A DNA stretch of 64,000 bases from Porpolomopsis calyptriformis (GCA_951640195.1 OX621175.1:310001-374000); one strand, 5' to 3'. Counted from the stretch's first letter, positions 11,063 to 22,699 are shown. Notes: a model not told the origin generated them from the sequence alone. Program-made: numbers and translations.

Positions 11063-12627
11063 TGTTCTTTCAGTTCCTTGATGAGCTGAGCTTTTCTCTC
11101 CTTTGGCCAGTGATTTATCCCACAGTTGTCCACCACTCGGATAGTTTGCTCCATAGTAGTTGTGGAAACCACCTCATCAATTTGTTCTATCTCAATATTT
11201 CATATGTTTCATCCTCATCCTCATCCTCATCCTCATCCTGCATATGGTCTTCCTCATTTTCTAGTAGAGGTACTACTCAATAGGCGCATCAGCGAAGAAG
11301 AGGCAAGAGGGGAATTGGGATACTTGTTTGCCCAATGGCCTGGTTCTCCACAACAATAGCAGTTGCCTCATGGAACTCACGATATTGATGATAAGGAAGC
11401 TGTCTCCTGTTTGATAGAAGTAGAGGAGGGAGTTTAAGTCACTGGTTGAGCCATAGTCTCCCTGGGAGTGTAGTAGTTACTCTAGGGAGCAGCACGATGC
11501 TCAAGTGTGAGTTCAAGACATTGTCAGTTGAAGATGGAAGCTTTTCTCTTCTATGTATTGAGGGTAGTGGGGATGGGATCAAGGGCAAAGATTTTTTCAA
11601 GGATCCCTTAGTTAAGGCCATTTCAGTAGAAAACTTTGAGTGCATTATTATTGAATCCAGTTTTGTCTATGATAGCTCCAAATCATACATTATAATTATC
11701 CATAGTGGAAGATCCTTGGGTTACCTTTTGAATTTTGACTTGCACTGTCACCTTACCATCAACATCTCCAAAGACATCCTCAAGTTCCTCCATGAAATCT
11801 TCATAATCAGCTCCAACCCACTGAGTTCGATTAAATTCTTGGGTCTGCTGTCAGGCCCATGATTGGGTGACACTAATCTTCATGAATGACAGGACATAGG
11901 TGATCTTTTGTCTGTCAGACCATTGGCTGTCATCAAGGACTAGATGACAAGCTTGGATGAAGTTTAAGCATTTGGCTGTGGACCCATCATATTTATCGGG
12001 TTTTGCAATCTTGATAGGGGGAGGAGCAGGTTGTTGAGGCAGGGGAGGTTGTTGAGGAGGCTGAGGGGGTTGAGGAGGTTGAGGCTACTGTTGTTGTTGT
12101 TGAAGCTGAGTGATCAGCTGGGTTTGTTGAGCAATGGTCTGCTCGAGTTGGTGGACAGTAGCCATTAAGGTCATGATATCCATAGTAGGGTTGGCGGGGG
12201 CATTGGTGGACATTCCTGACATGTTGGCAGATGTGAAGGGTAATGGAGCTGTTTAAGATGTTGCAGAAGAAAGTTGGGAGTAGAGGGAACTGTATCATCC
12301 TGGTGGAGTTGCAGCTCATTGATGGATTGGTTGTGTTGCTGAAGATGAAGATGAAGAAAAGAGTCCTCTTGTTCTTGATTGAGTTTGTGGTCTTAGGGGA
12401 GTAGGGGTACAAGCAGTTGGTGTTTCTTCAAGATCAGAAGAAAAGGAAGGTTCTTGATCTCAAATGGCAGCTGAGGAGATTGATCTTGAAAGAGGGTCAT
12501 TATATTGTTCAGCGTCTGAGTTGTCTATGGAAGCCAGGATGGGAGTGGGTGGGGGTAGGAAGAGTAATGTCAATGATCACAGTGATGGAGTGGAGTTTGG
12601 ATATGCAAGTGGGAGAGAACCAGAAGG
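11053..12627 (-). pseudogene. gag: Ty3-C gag, decayed
   Basis: Minus-strand capsid precursor with a Gln-rich leader followed by Pro-Gln repeats (about 12000-12160), then the capsid region (DKYDGSTAKCLNFIQACHLV near 11950; TLEHRAAP; YYTPRETMAQP near 11450). An acidic (Asp-Glu)n run at 11215-11240 comes from a CATCCT microsatellite on the plus strand. A zinc knuckle, CYCCGEPGHWANKY, lies near 11320-11365 with its last Cys changed to Tyr. Gag ends KELKEQGF then TGA at 11053-11055, preceded by GGGTTTT. Several internal stops. The start codon could not be fixed. Confidence 0.75.
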
Positions 12628-12639
12628 AAGTCTGATTCT
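12628..12639 (-). promoter_or_regulatory. Ty3-C primer-binding site, self-priming type
   Basis: Directly inside the 5' LTR the minus strand reads AGAATCAGACTT. This pairs at 11 of 12 positions with AAGTCTGATTCC inside the LTR (12738-12749), about 28 bases after the TATA box, where the transcript should begin. That is the arrangement of Tf1/sushi elements, which prime reverse transcription from their own mRNA 5' end. No tRNA 3' end match was recognised. Confidence 0.7.
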
Positions 12640-13029
12640 TGTTATAAACCGATTATTTGGAATGCATTTTACTTTGGGTGTTCTGTCCTAAGGGATAAAG
12701 GTATGGTTCCAAGTCCTTGTTATTGGGTAGCTAATAAGGAATCAGACTTAAAGTCTGATACGTACAAAAGGTCCCCTTTATATACTGACTACTTATCAAT
12801 GTGAGTCAGTGTAACATAACATGAGGTAGAGATAAGGGTGAGTCATCACAATTGATGACAAATCATAGGGAGGTGAAACATAGACAGAAATGAAGTGAGT
12901 CTATATATGGGTAAAGTCTTGGGATAAGGTAATGGGGAATCCCAAGGAAAGGTTATGGGGAATCTGAAGATAAGATAAGGGTTTACATGAGATAAGGAGA
13001 GAGAAAGATGAAAAATTATGACTATGACA
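12640..13029 (-). repeat. Ty3-C 5' LTR
   Basis: A 390-bp LTR, minus strand, from TGTCATAGTC (13029) to TTTATAACA (12640). TATA box at 12777-12784; TGAGTCA motifs at 12802-12808 and 12839-12845, upstream of the TATA box in the direction of transcription. Downstream of the TATA box is the palindrome ATCAGACTT-AAGTCTGAT (about 12740-12759), which contains the self-priming match. It closely resembles the Ty3-E LTR and, more distantly, the Ty3-B LTR. Confidence 0.85.
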
Positions 13030-14260
13030 TTCCCCAATTGCATTTTCCCCTTCCAGTAATATCTGCACTTATCTGTGATGCACTTGATGCACAACAGATT
13101 AGCAGGGTCAATCTTGCAGTTGGTGCCAACTTGCTTACAAAAATCACACTGCAAATAAAAATAAAATCAATTAGAAAGAAAATCAAGAATAAAAGAAAAA
13201 GAATTACCTTGCCCTCAACTGGGTGCAAGGTTTCCTCCATCACCTTCCTCTTCCGAAACTCCCATGTTGTGATCGCAGGGAGCAACTGCCCCTTCACTGC
13301 CATTCTCTCCTAATAAGCTGCCTTTGACTTCTCCACCTCATCTTCAGCAGTCAGCAATTACACTGCTGCCGCCAATTTCCCTTCATCAATCAGGGGCTTG
13401 TACCCTTCCTCCATTATCTCTGTTATCACCCCCATTGTGTCTGGCATGTCTGCCGACACCTCCGCTGCCTTTGTTCTGCCTTTGCCCACAGCCTTTTCTA
13501 TCTCTCAATGGAACTCCTCCTTATCAATCTTTCTATCCAGAAGCAGCTGGAGGAGCCTCTTTTAGGCTTCCTCCACCTACTTCCAGTCCTCTGCATCCTG
13601 CACCTCCCATTCCTCCTGTTCCTCTCGCTCCTGCTTCTCTCACACCTCTCATTCCACCCTCTCGACCTTTCGCACTCCTCTCGTCTCTCCCATTCTTTGT
13701 GCTCTGCTTGCTCTCATTCTTCTTGCTCCTCATGCTCGACCCTCTCTCATTCCTCTTGTGAAGACACCTCCACCCTCTCCCTCACCTCACATTCCTCTTC
13801 CTCCCTTCACTCTTGCTTGACCCTCTCTGCCTCCGCTTTCTCCTCAACCTCTCAATGCACCACCTCTGCCAGTCTTGGCATTAGTAGCTCCCCAGCCCAC
13901 TCTAACCACCCTCATTCTTTGAAAGTGTTAAAGGTCTCATGGGCCTCCTTTTGCTATGTGACAACCTCATCATCTGTCAATGTTTCTTTAAGGGCCTTTA
14001 CAACCTAATTATACATGATCTAAGAGATAGATTAGTGAAGAAAAATGATTAGAAAAACAAAACTTACTAGCTATTTACAAAATCGTTGCCCCCAGACTTT
14101 ATAGTCTTTGGGTTCAGCAACACCATCCAGAAGCAACTTTCATTTGGTTGCTTATGTTCTGCTTCACAACGGTGATAATATTCTTTGTTATTTTTGAATG
14201 GCTTGATATAGTTTTCTTGATATCATGGTGTGTGGTTTGAAGATGGTTGTGTCTAAAGAG
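13030..14260 (-). pseudogene. Decayed spliced gene: coiled coil plus Cys-rich domain, unknown function
   Basis: Minus strand. Readable exons: about 14070-14260 (NESCFWMVLLNPKTIKSGG), an intron starting GTAAGTTTTG, a long Glu/Arg/Lys-rich coiled-coil exon (about 14010-13208; e.g. WEFRKRKVMEETLHPVEGK), a clear intron of about 60 bp with donor GTAATTC and acceptor TTTGCAG (about 13207-13149), then a Cys-rich exon, CDFCKQVGTNCKIDPANLLC ... CITDKC. Stops inside exons (TAA, TAG, TGA) sit where Gln or Arg codons would be. The last exon is cut at 13030 by the Ty3-C LTR. The Cys spacing suggests a small zinc-binding module, possibly DNA binding; I do not recognise the family. Multi-copy status is inferred from context only. 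Confidence 0.55.
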
Positions 14261-14355
14261 GAATGTGACATACTAGTCACACTTATAAATGTGCCTTAGA
14301 AATTACCAGAAAATCACATGATTGACTGAGGACAGTCAATATCTCAGTGAGGAGG

Positions 14356-14966
14356 AGATAATATGACCCCTCCATCCTCTGAGCCCTGTATATTCAACTA
14401 TACGAATACTAGATGCCTATCAAGTCCTTCGAACATGAACATGAACCCTTCAAATGCCCCCAATAGCTCCCAAATGTCCCAAACAAGTTTGAGAATCATT
14501 GAACTCTCCAAACACAATCGAAGCTTTCTGAATGCAAATGAAAGTTTGTATATCAAAGGGAAGACACTATACAAAGGCTTTATTTCTCTTCTATTTCTCC
14601 CTTTTCATTCAATTTCTTCATTACCATTCACTATATTCCCCTTAGATTATTAGAGAGGCTCCCTTTTATCATATACACTTAAAGGGATCCTTGTTTTAGA
14701 AGATATATATACTGTATATTGTAGCTAGTGATCTAAAAAGTTAGATATTCATTTCCCTCTCACTCTCGAGTCTAGATCTTCTCTAAGACTTCCTCTCAAC
14801 TTCCTCTTTCAATTCTCTGACTTTTCTGATCCTCAATCGATTATGTTCACAAATGATCAAAGACTTCCTTTTCACAATCATTGATTATAGGCTGTGTTGA
14901 GATTCTTTATAGTCATCCTCACACCTTGTTCTGTGTTTGGTTCTCACACATGAAGCAGACACATCA
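14356..14966 (+). repeat. Family-W LTR, copy 2
   Basis: About 611 bp with the family-W start (GATAATATGACCCCTCC; first base changed from T) and end (CAGACACATCA). It contains the same AAAGGGATCC...TATATATACTGTAT core as the copy at 17960-18678 and shares the TTGAACTCTCCAAACAC segment. No target duplication was found, so the ends or flanks may be altered. It sits just downstream of the decayed gene at 14967-16560. Confidence 0.7.
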
Positions 14967-16560
14967 CCAGTCAGCCCTTGGCTCAGCTTAACTAAGCCTA
15001 TCCCTGAGCTTCTCCACAGTGCCTTGGGCATTGTGGAGCTGGGTAGTGAGCACAAGGATTTGTGTGGACTGGATTGATTGCATAAAATACTCATCTGTCT
15101 ATGCAGACTGAGTGGCAGGATCAAGGGCTGTCATAATTGTTTGGAGGATGTGGTTGCCCACATTGGATATGCCCCAGTGTGGCTTGAGTTGAGGAGTCAA
15201 GGCCTCAACCTTGACTTGCTTTGGGGCTAGACAGTTGTCTTCTGAACTCTTGATGATAATGATGGCATCATTGTTGTCAATCTTGTCATTGTTAAGGGGC
15301 AGGAGCTCTGCCTTTGTACACATTGCATCCTCAATGGCATGGGCGCAATCAATGTGAGGGGGGCATTCCCCCTCACTAGTAGGCTTCTCCATTCGAATGA
15401 GCTTGAGAAGTAAAAGGAAGTAGTTAGTATATTTATTTAATTAACTAATGAAGATGTACCTACTTAAACTTTTGTCTGAGGGACTTGACTATGCAGGGGG
15501 GGCATTCATTGGCATTTGCCCAGACTATGAAACCCTTCTTGACTTCTAAACAACCTTGGGTTCCAGTCAGGAGGAGCTCCGCAACAATATTGTTATCAGA
15601 ATAGTTGACAGTCCTAGTCACATGTCCATGTTGGCGCTTTCCGGTAATAGCTCTGAGGTCAGCGATGGCACCCTCCTTCTTGAGGGCTTGGGAGTGGGTA
15701 GCCTTGGCCTTAGGTGCTGCATGATGTGAACTACTGACCCTATGCACAGGTTGAGTGACATCTCCAAGCTCACGATGAGCCAGAGGTATGTTCTCAGGTC
15801 CAAAAGAGGATGGACCTGCGGTGGGCATAAATCCACTCAATGAGTAATTTGGAGTGGGATTGAAGGGGCTGGATCTGTGGGGGGCAAGTGAATCCTGAAT
15901 GGGTAGAAGAAAGGGCTGGGAAGTAAATAAAAAAAGAATTAGCACTATATATAAATATTAGAGTAGACTTACTATTGTGTCAAATGAGTGGGTGAAGTCA
16001 GGGTTGCTAGTGGGCTGAATAGGACCCAGGGTGGTTGGGAAAGGAGTCGCATTGGTGCCAACACAAGTGTTACAATGAGTCTCTTTTTTGGTTATTATTT
16101 CCTTTCTGTGTACCAATTCTCTTCACTATCATTTTCGATACTGCGATTGTCACGCTGTCACTCCTTCTTATCTTTCTTATCTTATCTTTTACACTTAATC
16201 ATTGCTTACACAATCATTCCATGGATTGATTACATAATCACATATTCAGACTCAGCTAGGGTAAATATAGGCAGCTTGGAATTGCTTGTACTTCTCTAGG
16301 TTAATCCACAACTTGGACTTGCCAACTTCCTAGTTTGCATTGGCTAAGACCCACATTGGACCTCCCAGAGTGAAGACCTGAGTCCTGCTTCGCACCTAAC
16401 AACAAGTCCATTGCACATTTGAGCTGAAATGCATGGAATGGACACTGGAGGGAATGTTCTGGAAGGATTGGTGAGACATCTAGACATGGGGAGGAAATGG
16501 GATAGACTTACATGGGAAATTCACCTGCCTTTATGTTGCAAATAGCAACAAAAGAATGGC
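14967..16560 (-). pseudogene. Decayed multi-exon gene of unknown function
   Basis: Minus strand, at least three exons. The first readable exon (about 16560-15976) carries QNIPSSVHSMHFSSNVQW and RTQVFTLGGPMWVLANAN with three TAG stops at likely Trp or Gln positions. An intron (donor GTAAGTCTAC, acceptor TTCCCAG, about 15975-15917) leads to an exon with HAAPKAKATHSQALKKEGAI and ITGKRQHGHVTRTVNYSDNN. A second intron (GTAGGTACATC to TTCTCAAG, about 15459-15398) leads to the exon MEKPTSEGECPPHIDC through WGISNVGNHILQTIMTALD, then a coiled-coil-like tail stopping near 14980. The two introns and continuous reading across them are good evidence for a real former gene. I do not recognise a domain; it resembles the uncharacterised gene families that ride with transposons in basidiomycetes. 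Confidence 0.55.
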
Positions 16561-16949
16561 CTGCACTGCTGGATTTAGCACATTATTTGAGACAATATAA
16601 GTTAGTGGGACTCACTAATGGTGCCTATACATATGGGCATAAACCCCAAGAGAGTTAGCCAGGGGATGAGGCCAATGATGAGGGAGGGAGTTGAGTGCAC
16701 ATATGCACACTCATATTAGAAGTAGACATATATGCTTATATAACAACCCATTTATGGGTTGCAATCTCACTTTCTGATCTTGCAGAGATTGAAAATCAGT
16801 TTACAGCTTGCATTTTGAACTAGCAAGGGTACCCCCCTTCTTAGATTTAAGATTTGAAAACTACACTTTTGACAGGTGGGTGCTGTTTTTGACAGCAGCA
16901 TTTTGGCTTGACTGCTTAATCATCAAATCTGTATTTAGAGACGTGTATT
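16561..16949. other. Interval with no gene seen
   Basis: AT-rich, no frame longer than about 40 codons on either strand and no repeat matching other parts of the window. It may hold upstream sequence of the decayed minus-strand gene to its left. Confidence 0.5.
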
Positions 16950-17959
16950 AAACATGACAGATAGGCAGCCAATTATAACATATGATTCAGAGCACTTGCA
17001 GATGAAATGGGATTCAATGATGACACACTCAAAGTATTCTACCAGAACAGTCTTAGCCTATGGATTATCAACAAAATCTTTGCCCTCAATCCTATACCCC
17101 CCACCCTCAATGAATGGAAAAGAAAAGCTTCCATTTTTGATCAACAACATCTTGAACTTGCACTTGAGTATTATGCTACTCCCAGGAGTAACTACTACAC
17201 TTCCAGGGAGACCATGGCTCAACTAACAACCTAAACGCCCTCCTCTGCTCCTATCAAACAGGAGACAACTCCCTCTTCATCAATATTGCAAGTTCCACAA
17301 GGCAACTGCTATTGATGCAGAGAATCAGGTTATTGGGTGAACAAGTGTCCCAATCCCCCTCTTGCCTCTTCTTTGATAATATGCCCATTGAGTAGTACCC
17401 CTGCCAGAAAACAAGGAAGACTATACCCAGGATGAGGATAAGGATGAAGTGTACAAACCATTGAGATAGAATGAGTCAGTGAAGTAGTTTCCCTAGCTAC
17501 TACAGAGGAAACTATTTGAATGGTGAATAACTGTGGGATCAATTGTTGACTGAAAGAGAGAAAGGTTTAGCTCATCAAGGAACTGAAATAACAGGGTTTT
17601 TGAAGAGTCTGAATATTTTGCCTGCCATTACAGATGTATCTACTCAAGAATGTACTACCACTCTATGCAATCTATTTCAAATTCTTAGTACTCTTGAAGA
17701 AGGCAATCTTGGACTTATCTTGGATGTTTGGATTGAAGCTACTAACACTAGTCAATGTGTTCCAGCTACTGCTCTAGTTAATAGTGGAGCCTCTGGAAAT
17801 TTCATTGACAAATCTTTTTCAACTTGCTACAACTTTACTCTAACACAATTAGAAACCCCAATCCCTGTACAGAATGCTGATGGATCTGAAAACTGAGGAG
17901 GATCCATTGAGAATGATATTGATATTTGGTTAGAGGCTTCTAGAGGACACAATAAACAG
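16950..17959 (+). pseudogene. Gag-protease fragment of a Ty3-C-like element
   Basis: Plus-strand scrap collinear with Ty3-C gag and protease. NDDTLKVFYQNSLSL and YATPRSNYYTSRETMAQ match the Ty3-C capsid. A zinc knuckle near 17305-17346 has a stop in place of its second residue and Tyr in place of His. The gag end with GGGTTTT TGA is intact at 17594-17603. Protease follows with NSGASGNFID at 17780, where the catalytic Asp is Asn. It is cut at 17959 by the next family-W LTR, and RT onwards is absent. Confidence 0.78.
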
Positions 17960-18678
17960 TGATACAACCCCTCCATCCCCTGAGCCCTGTATATTTAACT
18001 ATACAACTACTAGATGCCTATCAAGTCCTTTGAACATAAATATAAACCCTTCAAATACCCCTGATAGCCTCTGAATGTCCTGAATGAGTTCACATAATCA
18101 AGGTGGCTACCCTTAAGTGTCATGCGGTGGTTTCTATCTGGTATGAATTCTACTACCTTCCTGCAACGCTGTTCCTGCAATTTAACTATTCTGCAGCAAG
18201 ACAATAATAACAATTGGACCATGCAAATGATGTGTATATATTAAACTCTCCAAACACAATTGAAGCTTTCTAAATGCAAATAAAAGCTTGCATATCAAAG
18301 GGAAAGACTATATACAAAGGCTTCTATTCTCTTCTATTTCCCCCTTTTCATTTGATTTCTTCATTTCCATTCACTATATTTCCCTTAGATCATTAGAGAG
18401 GCTCCCTTTTATCATATACATTTAAAGGGGATCCTTGTCTTAGAATATATATATACTGTATGTTGTAGCTGATGATCTAACAAGTTAGATATTCATTTCC
18501 CCTTTGCTTACAAGTCCAGATCTTCTCTGAGACTTCTTCTCAACTTCTTCTATTACTATTTGACTTCTCTAATCATTAATTGATTATATTTGCTAATTAT
18601 AGGCTATGTCAAGAGTCTTTATAGTCATCCTTGCACCTTGTTCTGTGTGTGGTTCTTATACATGAAGCAGACATATCA
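17960..18678 (+). repeat. Family-W LTR, copy 3, with an internal insert
   Basis: Starts TGATACAACCCC, ends GACATATCA, giving the terminal inverted TGATA...TATCA. It is about 108 bp longer than the copy at 14356 because roughly 150 bp at 18092-18242 replaces about 25 bp there. It interrupts the protease fragment at its left edge. The insert is not recognised; part of it (GGTATGAATTC) is faintly like a B-box but no tRNA can be folded with confidence. Confidence 0.72.
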
Positions 18679-21600
18679 TTTTGGAGCCTACTATAAGGGC
18701 CTACTAAAAAATCTTAAAAGATTCCCTCAACTCAGCCCTTTGAACCACCATTCCTGACACACAATTGAGTTACTCAAAGCACAACCCTACCAGATAGATT
18801 AACTCAAAATATCAATCCAACCTAGCTAACACTTCCCAACTCTTCAATAAATTGAAATCCAACTTTGATCAACCAACCTAATTCACCCAACAAACCCTCC
18901 TCTACTATATCTCTTTCCTCTTTATACTCTATTTCTATGACAACTATAATGACTCCACCAACTCTAGTCATGCCTGCTCACAGTCACTCGACCACCCCAA
19001 AATTCAATCCCAAACAACCTAGAGAACTTCAAAGATACTTCTAAGACCTTAAAGGCCTCTTTGCTAACTGTAGTATCAATGATGATGATGCTAAAAAGAC
19101 CTACACTTGTAAATATGTTGACATTGATACTTCCAAACTATAGGAATACCAAACAGAGTTCCAAGTAGGACACACATTCAATGAATTTACTACCACTATA
19201 TATAAACTCTATCTAGGATTAGAAGATGATCAAAAGTAGTCTATCACTAATATGGACAAGATAGTCAGAGAACAGCTCTGACTAGGAATTCTAAACACAA
19301 ACAAATTAGGAGTACATTACTAATCATTTCTTGTAATCAAAAAATAGAATCTCCAAAGTGGAACAAAGTTACACTTTTGTTAGAGGGTTTCAACCCAATC
19401 TCTAGTCCAGAATCATTCAATAACTGGAAATCAAGTTTCCTAACCACTTTCCCAACAATCCTTATAGAGTAAACAATATCAATTAAGCAGCCCATTTCAT
19501 CCTCTATGGAACATCTCTAAATACTTTCCTACTATGCAAAACTGCAACTTCTACTTTCCCCACCACTAAACAAGAAGACCTTAGTATCTTTATGGAGCTA
19601 CTTATAACAATGCTGGTCAAAACCCTCAATAATAGAGGTCCCCCAAAATGAAACTCACCCCCTTGAATGCCACAGTCTTCAGAGTGATAACCTAATACTC
19701 CCAATCTATTTGAGCCAAAGACTCGTGTCTTCTGTGGAAACCCTGATCACTTTATTAGAAGTTGCCCAACCTGCTGTGAATATATCTAAAACAGTTGATG
19801 CAAGAAAAACTTTGAAGGAAGGATCATACTCCTGAACAATAGGTTTTTTCCCCAGCAAATGCCTGGAAAAACATTGAAAGAACAAATGGATGAATAGTAT
19901 AAACAAAACCTGACCTGACTGCTGGAATAATGTATGGGATTTCAGCTGGTATTAATTGCAACCTAGCAACCCAAACATACCAATTATCTACCCATAAATG
20001 GATTGCCACTCTTGAAAAAGAAACTTTTATACTGAGAAGTAAAAAGACATTTGATGGAGTAGAGATTGTTCAGCCTTGACACCAGGAATTGAACAAAGAG
20101 AAAACAGCAGACAAACTACTAACTCCTCTGATCAAAACTACTCCAACTCAATTATCCACACTAGAGTATCCATTCTCAAAACCAAAAGAATCAAGCTATA
20201 AAACTACCCTACATCTGAAACTTTGGCTCTCCAATAGCAAAGAGAGACAAAGACCCCTCATACCATACCCAAGCACTGATCCAAGACTCAAAAATTGCCT
20301 TCAACATCTATACCCATTTGATGAAAACTCTGTGCATTACACTCTCCCTTAAAGAATTGTTATCCCTCTCATCTAAAGTATGGTTAAAGGTTAGAGAGGC
20401 AGTAACCCCTAAATGAACATAGCTAACTAGTTGACTAATTGCAGTCAAAACCATAGAAGTAGAAATAATTCTGAACAACACTCTTCCCTATTGCAATAAT
20501 AATGACTGTTCTATTACAGTCCCTGACCCCTATGAAGCTTATCTGAATACTCTCTCATCTGATGAAACTCCTCACACTGTTACCATTACAAAAGAATCAT
20601 ACATACTCTGATTGGTTGTAATACTGATTGATTACAAAGAAATAATCAAATGCATTGTAGATCCCAGATCTCAGATTATTGCTATTTCCAAAGCCATTTG
20701 CTATGATCTAGGACTGATCTATGACCTGACTATTCAACTTAATATGCAATCAGCCAATGGTGAAATAGATTAATCTTTAGGTCTCACAAGGAATGTCCCT
20801 AGTCAAATTGGCAATATAACCCTTTACCTCTAGATCCATGTTATTCATACTCCTGCCTATAATATCTTGCTTAGAAGACTATTCAATGTTTTAGTACAGA
20901 GCATTGTCAAGAATTTTGCTGATGAGAATCAGACAATTATGATTTGTAATCCAAATAGCAATAAGACTATCACAATTCTGACAATTCTATGAAGCCTACT
21001 GAAACACTTTTCAGATTTGCACTTATTGACAATTTGATTCCTGATCAAGGAGAGATTGTAATAATTCTAGATTATGACCATGCTATATCTATGCTATTTA
21101 TTAACTCTTGTGTGCTACTACACACTTCAAATAAAATTTCAACAGTTTCCTAAGCTTATTTATCCACTTGTAACCTCTCTGACATTATCTATAAATCTTG
21201 ATCACCCTCCAATCAACTTTCTAATTCTGACTATTTTAATTGATTAATGGAAATAGCAACCTTCCTCACATTAAAAAAGAAATATAAACCTATTTCAAAG
21301 AAAGTTCACTCTATAGTAGCAGAACTCCCTAACAAGTTCTGAATAATCCAAAAAATCCTTGGCAATCCACTCACAGACATGCTAAAACTTGACCCAAATC
21401 CCCTAATATTTACTCTGACCAAACACTATATGATTGAATAAAAAGAGCTTTTTGATAAAGCTCACCCTGGAGATTTCCTTTAGCCTTAGGAAAGGGCCCT
21501 TCTTTATGATTTCATAAGAAAACAAGATCTCACCTTTACCTAGAATAACTCTAAATGAGGATGTTTCCAATCCAACTTTTTCCCTCCCATTGATCTTCCA

Positions 21601-21825
21601 GTTCAGTTGTACCACATATGCCTTGGGTACAGAAGAATATCCCTATTCCCCCAGGTATCTATCACAAAGTCTGTAAAGTTATCTAGCGAAAAATTGACAC
21701 TGGCATATACAAGCCTTCAAACTCCTCTTATTGATTGCGATAGTTCACTGTTCTAAAGAAAGGAGGAAAAGAACTTAGAATTGTCTATAGTCTTGAACCA
21801 CTTAATCAAGTCACAATTCAGAGAT
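18679..21825 (+). mobile_element. Ty3-D: heavily decayed Ty3/gypsy element (gag, PR, RT start)
   Basis: Plus strand, very AT-rich and stop-ridden, but collinear with a gypsy lineage like Ty3-G. Gag near 18940-20090 ends with a knuckle (FCGNPDHFIRSC, first Cys lost, about 19727-19770) followed by a segment reading MPGKTLKEQMDE. Protease near 20620-20990 reads IVDPRSQIIAISKA where this lineage has D-P-G-S. Linker text resembling that before RT in Ty3-G lies at 21280-21560 (NPLTDMLKLDPNPLIFTL). RT begins near 21610 (PWVQKNIPIPPGIY, GIYKPSNSSY, LEPLNQVTIQR) and is cut at 21825 by a family-W LTR fragment. No LTRs of its own were found. Confidence 0.7.
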
Positions 21826-21954
21826 AAATTGCTGGACAGGAAGCCAAATCGTGTAGTTAGGGACATTGTAGCAGTGTAGTGGACATCTGGGGGATTACAT
21901 AGATATATGGATCATGTCCTCCAGAGCTCAGGGGACCAAGGGGTTATATTATCA
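21826..21954 (-). repeat. Family-W LTR fragment
   Basis: About 129 bp that is the reverse complement of the first part of the LTR at 5321 (TGATAATATAACCCCTTGG on the minus strand, then the GAGCTCTGGAGGACATG segment). It truncates Ty3-D RT on its left and the first bases of the Ty3-E LTR on its right, so it marks a rearranged junction. Confidence 0.72.
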
Positions 21955-22309
21955 GACTTAGCTTATCTTACTTGGGATTCCCCATAATTGTGTTATAGGA
22001 TTCCCCATTAACTTATCTTTTCATTTACCCTAAGTAGGATATCTTTCATTTCTGACTGCATATGTTTCATCCTTTCACATGCTCTGAGTCTTTATCATGC
22101 TTATCTCTTACTTGTCACATGTATTCCTCCTATACTACTGACTTATCTGCAGTAGTGTAGTTAGTATATAAACTCATAGTTAGCTGTACTTAGACTTTAA
22201 GTCTGATTCCTTGTTAGCTACCCCAATAACTAGGACCAGAGAACTCTCATCATCATCTAGGATAGAGCACCCAAAGTAAAACTATCTCAACATTGACCAG
22301 TTTATAACA
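21955..22309 (+). repeat. Ty3-E 5' LTR, 5' end truncated
   Basis: Matches the Ty3-C LTR from its CTTATCTTA...GGATTCCCCAT segment onward and ends GTTTATAACA at 22309. TATA box at 22165-22172. The transcript-start segment AAGTCTGATTCC is at 22199-22210. The expected first TGTCATAG bases are missing where the family-W fragment abuts. Confidence 0.78.
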
Positions 22310-22321
22310 AGAATCAGACTT
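22310..22321 (+). promoter_or_regulatory. Ty3-E primer-binding site, self-priming type
   Basis: AGAATCAGACTT immediately follows the LTR and pairs at 11 of 12 positions with AAGTCTGATTCC at 22199-22210, about 27 bases beyond the TATA box. Same arrangement as Ty3-C and Ty3-F. Confidence 0.7.
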
Positions 22322-22699
22322 TCTTCTTACTCTCTCCTACCTACTTAATCTACCCCTTGTCTTCACACTGGATGACAAAGAGGATTTCTACAATACCTCT
22401 GAGCAGAATCCTCTTTCCTTATTGCTTTACTCACAAACCCAAAACTTCCTAGACTAAAGTGAGGAAGCTAGCCAAGCTCCTCCTTTACCTACCCCTTTGT
22501 AGACTCTAGAAAGAACTTGAAGTAAAACAGCTTGATTACTTGCTACTACCCAGTCACAATGTCCTATCCCTCCCTTGTCAATCAGATACTAACCTTTCCC
22601 ATTTCAATAACTGACTCAACCTTCTTCACCTTTAACCTCACCTTCACCCTCACTGTCACCAATGGGTTCCTGTGCACCTGTTAACACTACTCCCTAACT

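Larger units (their letters stand above)
8315..13029 (-). mobile_element. Ty3-C: Ty3/gypsy chromovirus, truncated in integrase by Ty3-B
   Basis: Minus-strand element with 5' LTR (12640-13029), primer site, gag, protease, RT, RNase H and the first part of integrase. Integrase stops abruptly at 8315 where the Ty3-B LTR begins, so the chromodomain and 3' LTR lie beyond Ty3-B, outside the window. At its right end it interrupts a decayed spliced gene (13030-14260). It is therefore older than Ty3-B and Ty3-A and younger than that gene. Heavily mutated. Confidence 0.87.

Noticed and set aside
11215..11240. CATCCT microsatellite as an independent repeat feature
   Set aside because: Falls within Ty3-C gag and encodes an acidic run on the minus strand; noted in that entry.
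13324..13761. Plus-strand Pro/Ser/Leu-rich frames at 13324-13761 and 13508-14008
   Set aside because: Antisense of the Glu/Arg-rich coiled coil of the decayed minus-strand gene, whose exon-intron structure is clear.
18092..18242. tRNA or SINE in the insert of the family-W LTR
   Set aside because: Only a weak B-box-like stretch; no cloverleaf could be built by eye.
14356..18678. The two family-W LTRs at 14356 and 17960 as a pair bounding one element
   Set aside because: Between them lie a minus-strand spliced gene and a foreign gag fragment, no primer site or polypurine tract, and no matching target duplication; more likely two separate insertions.
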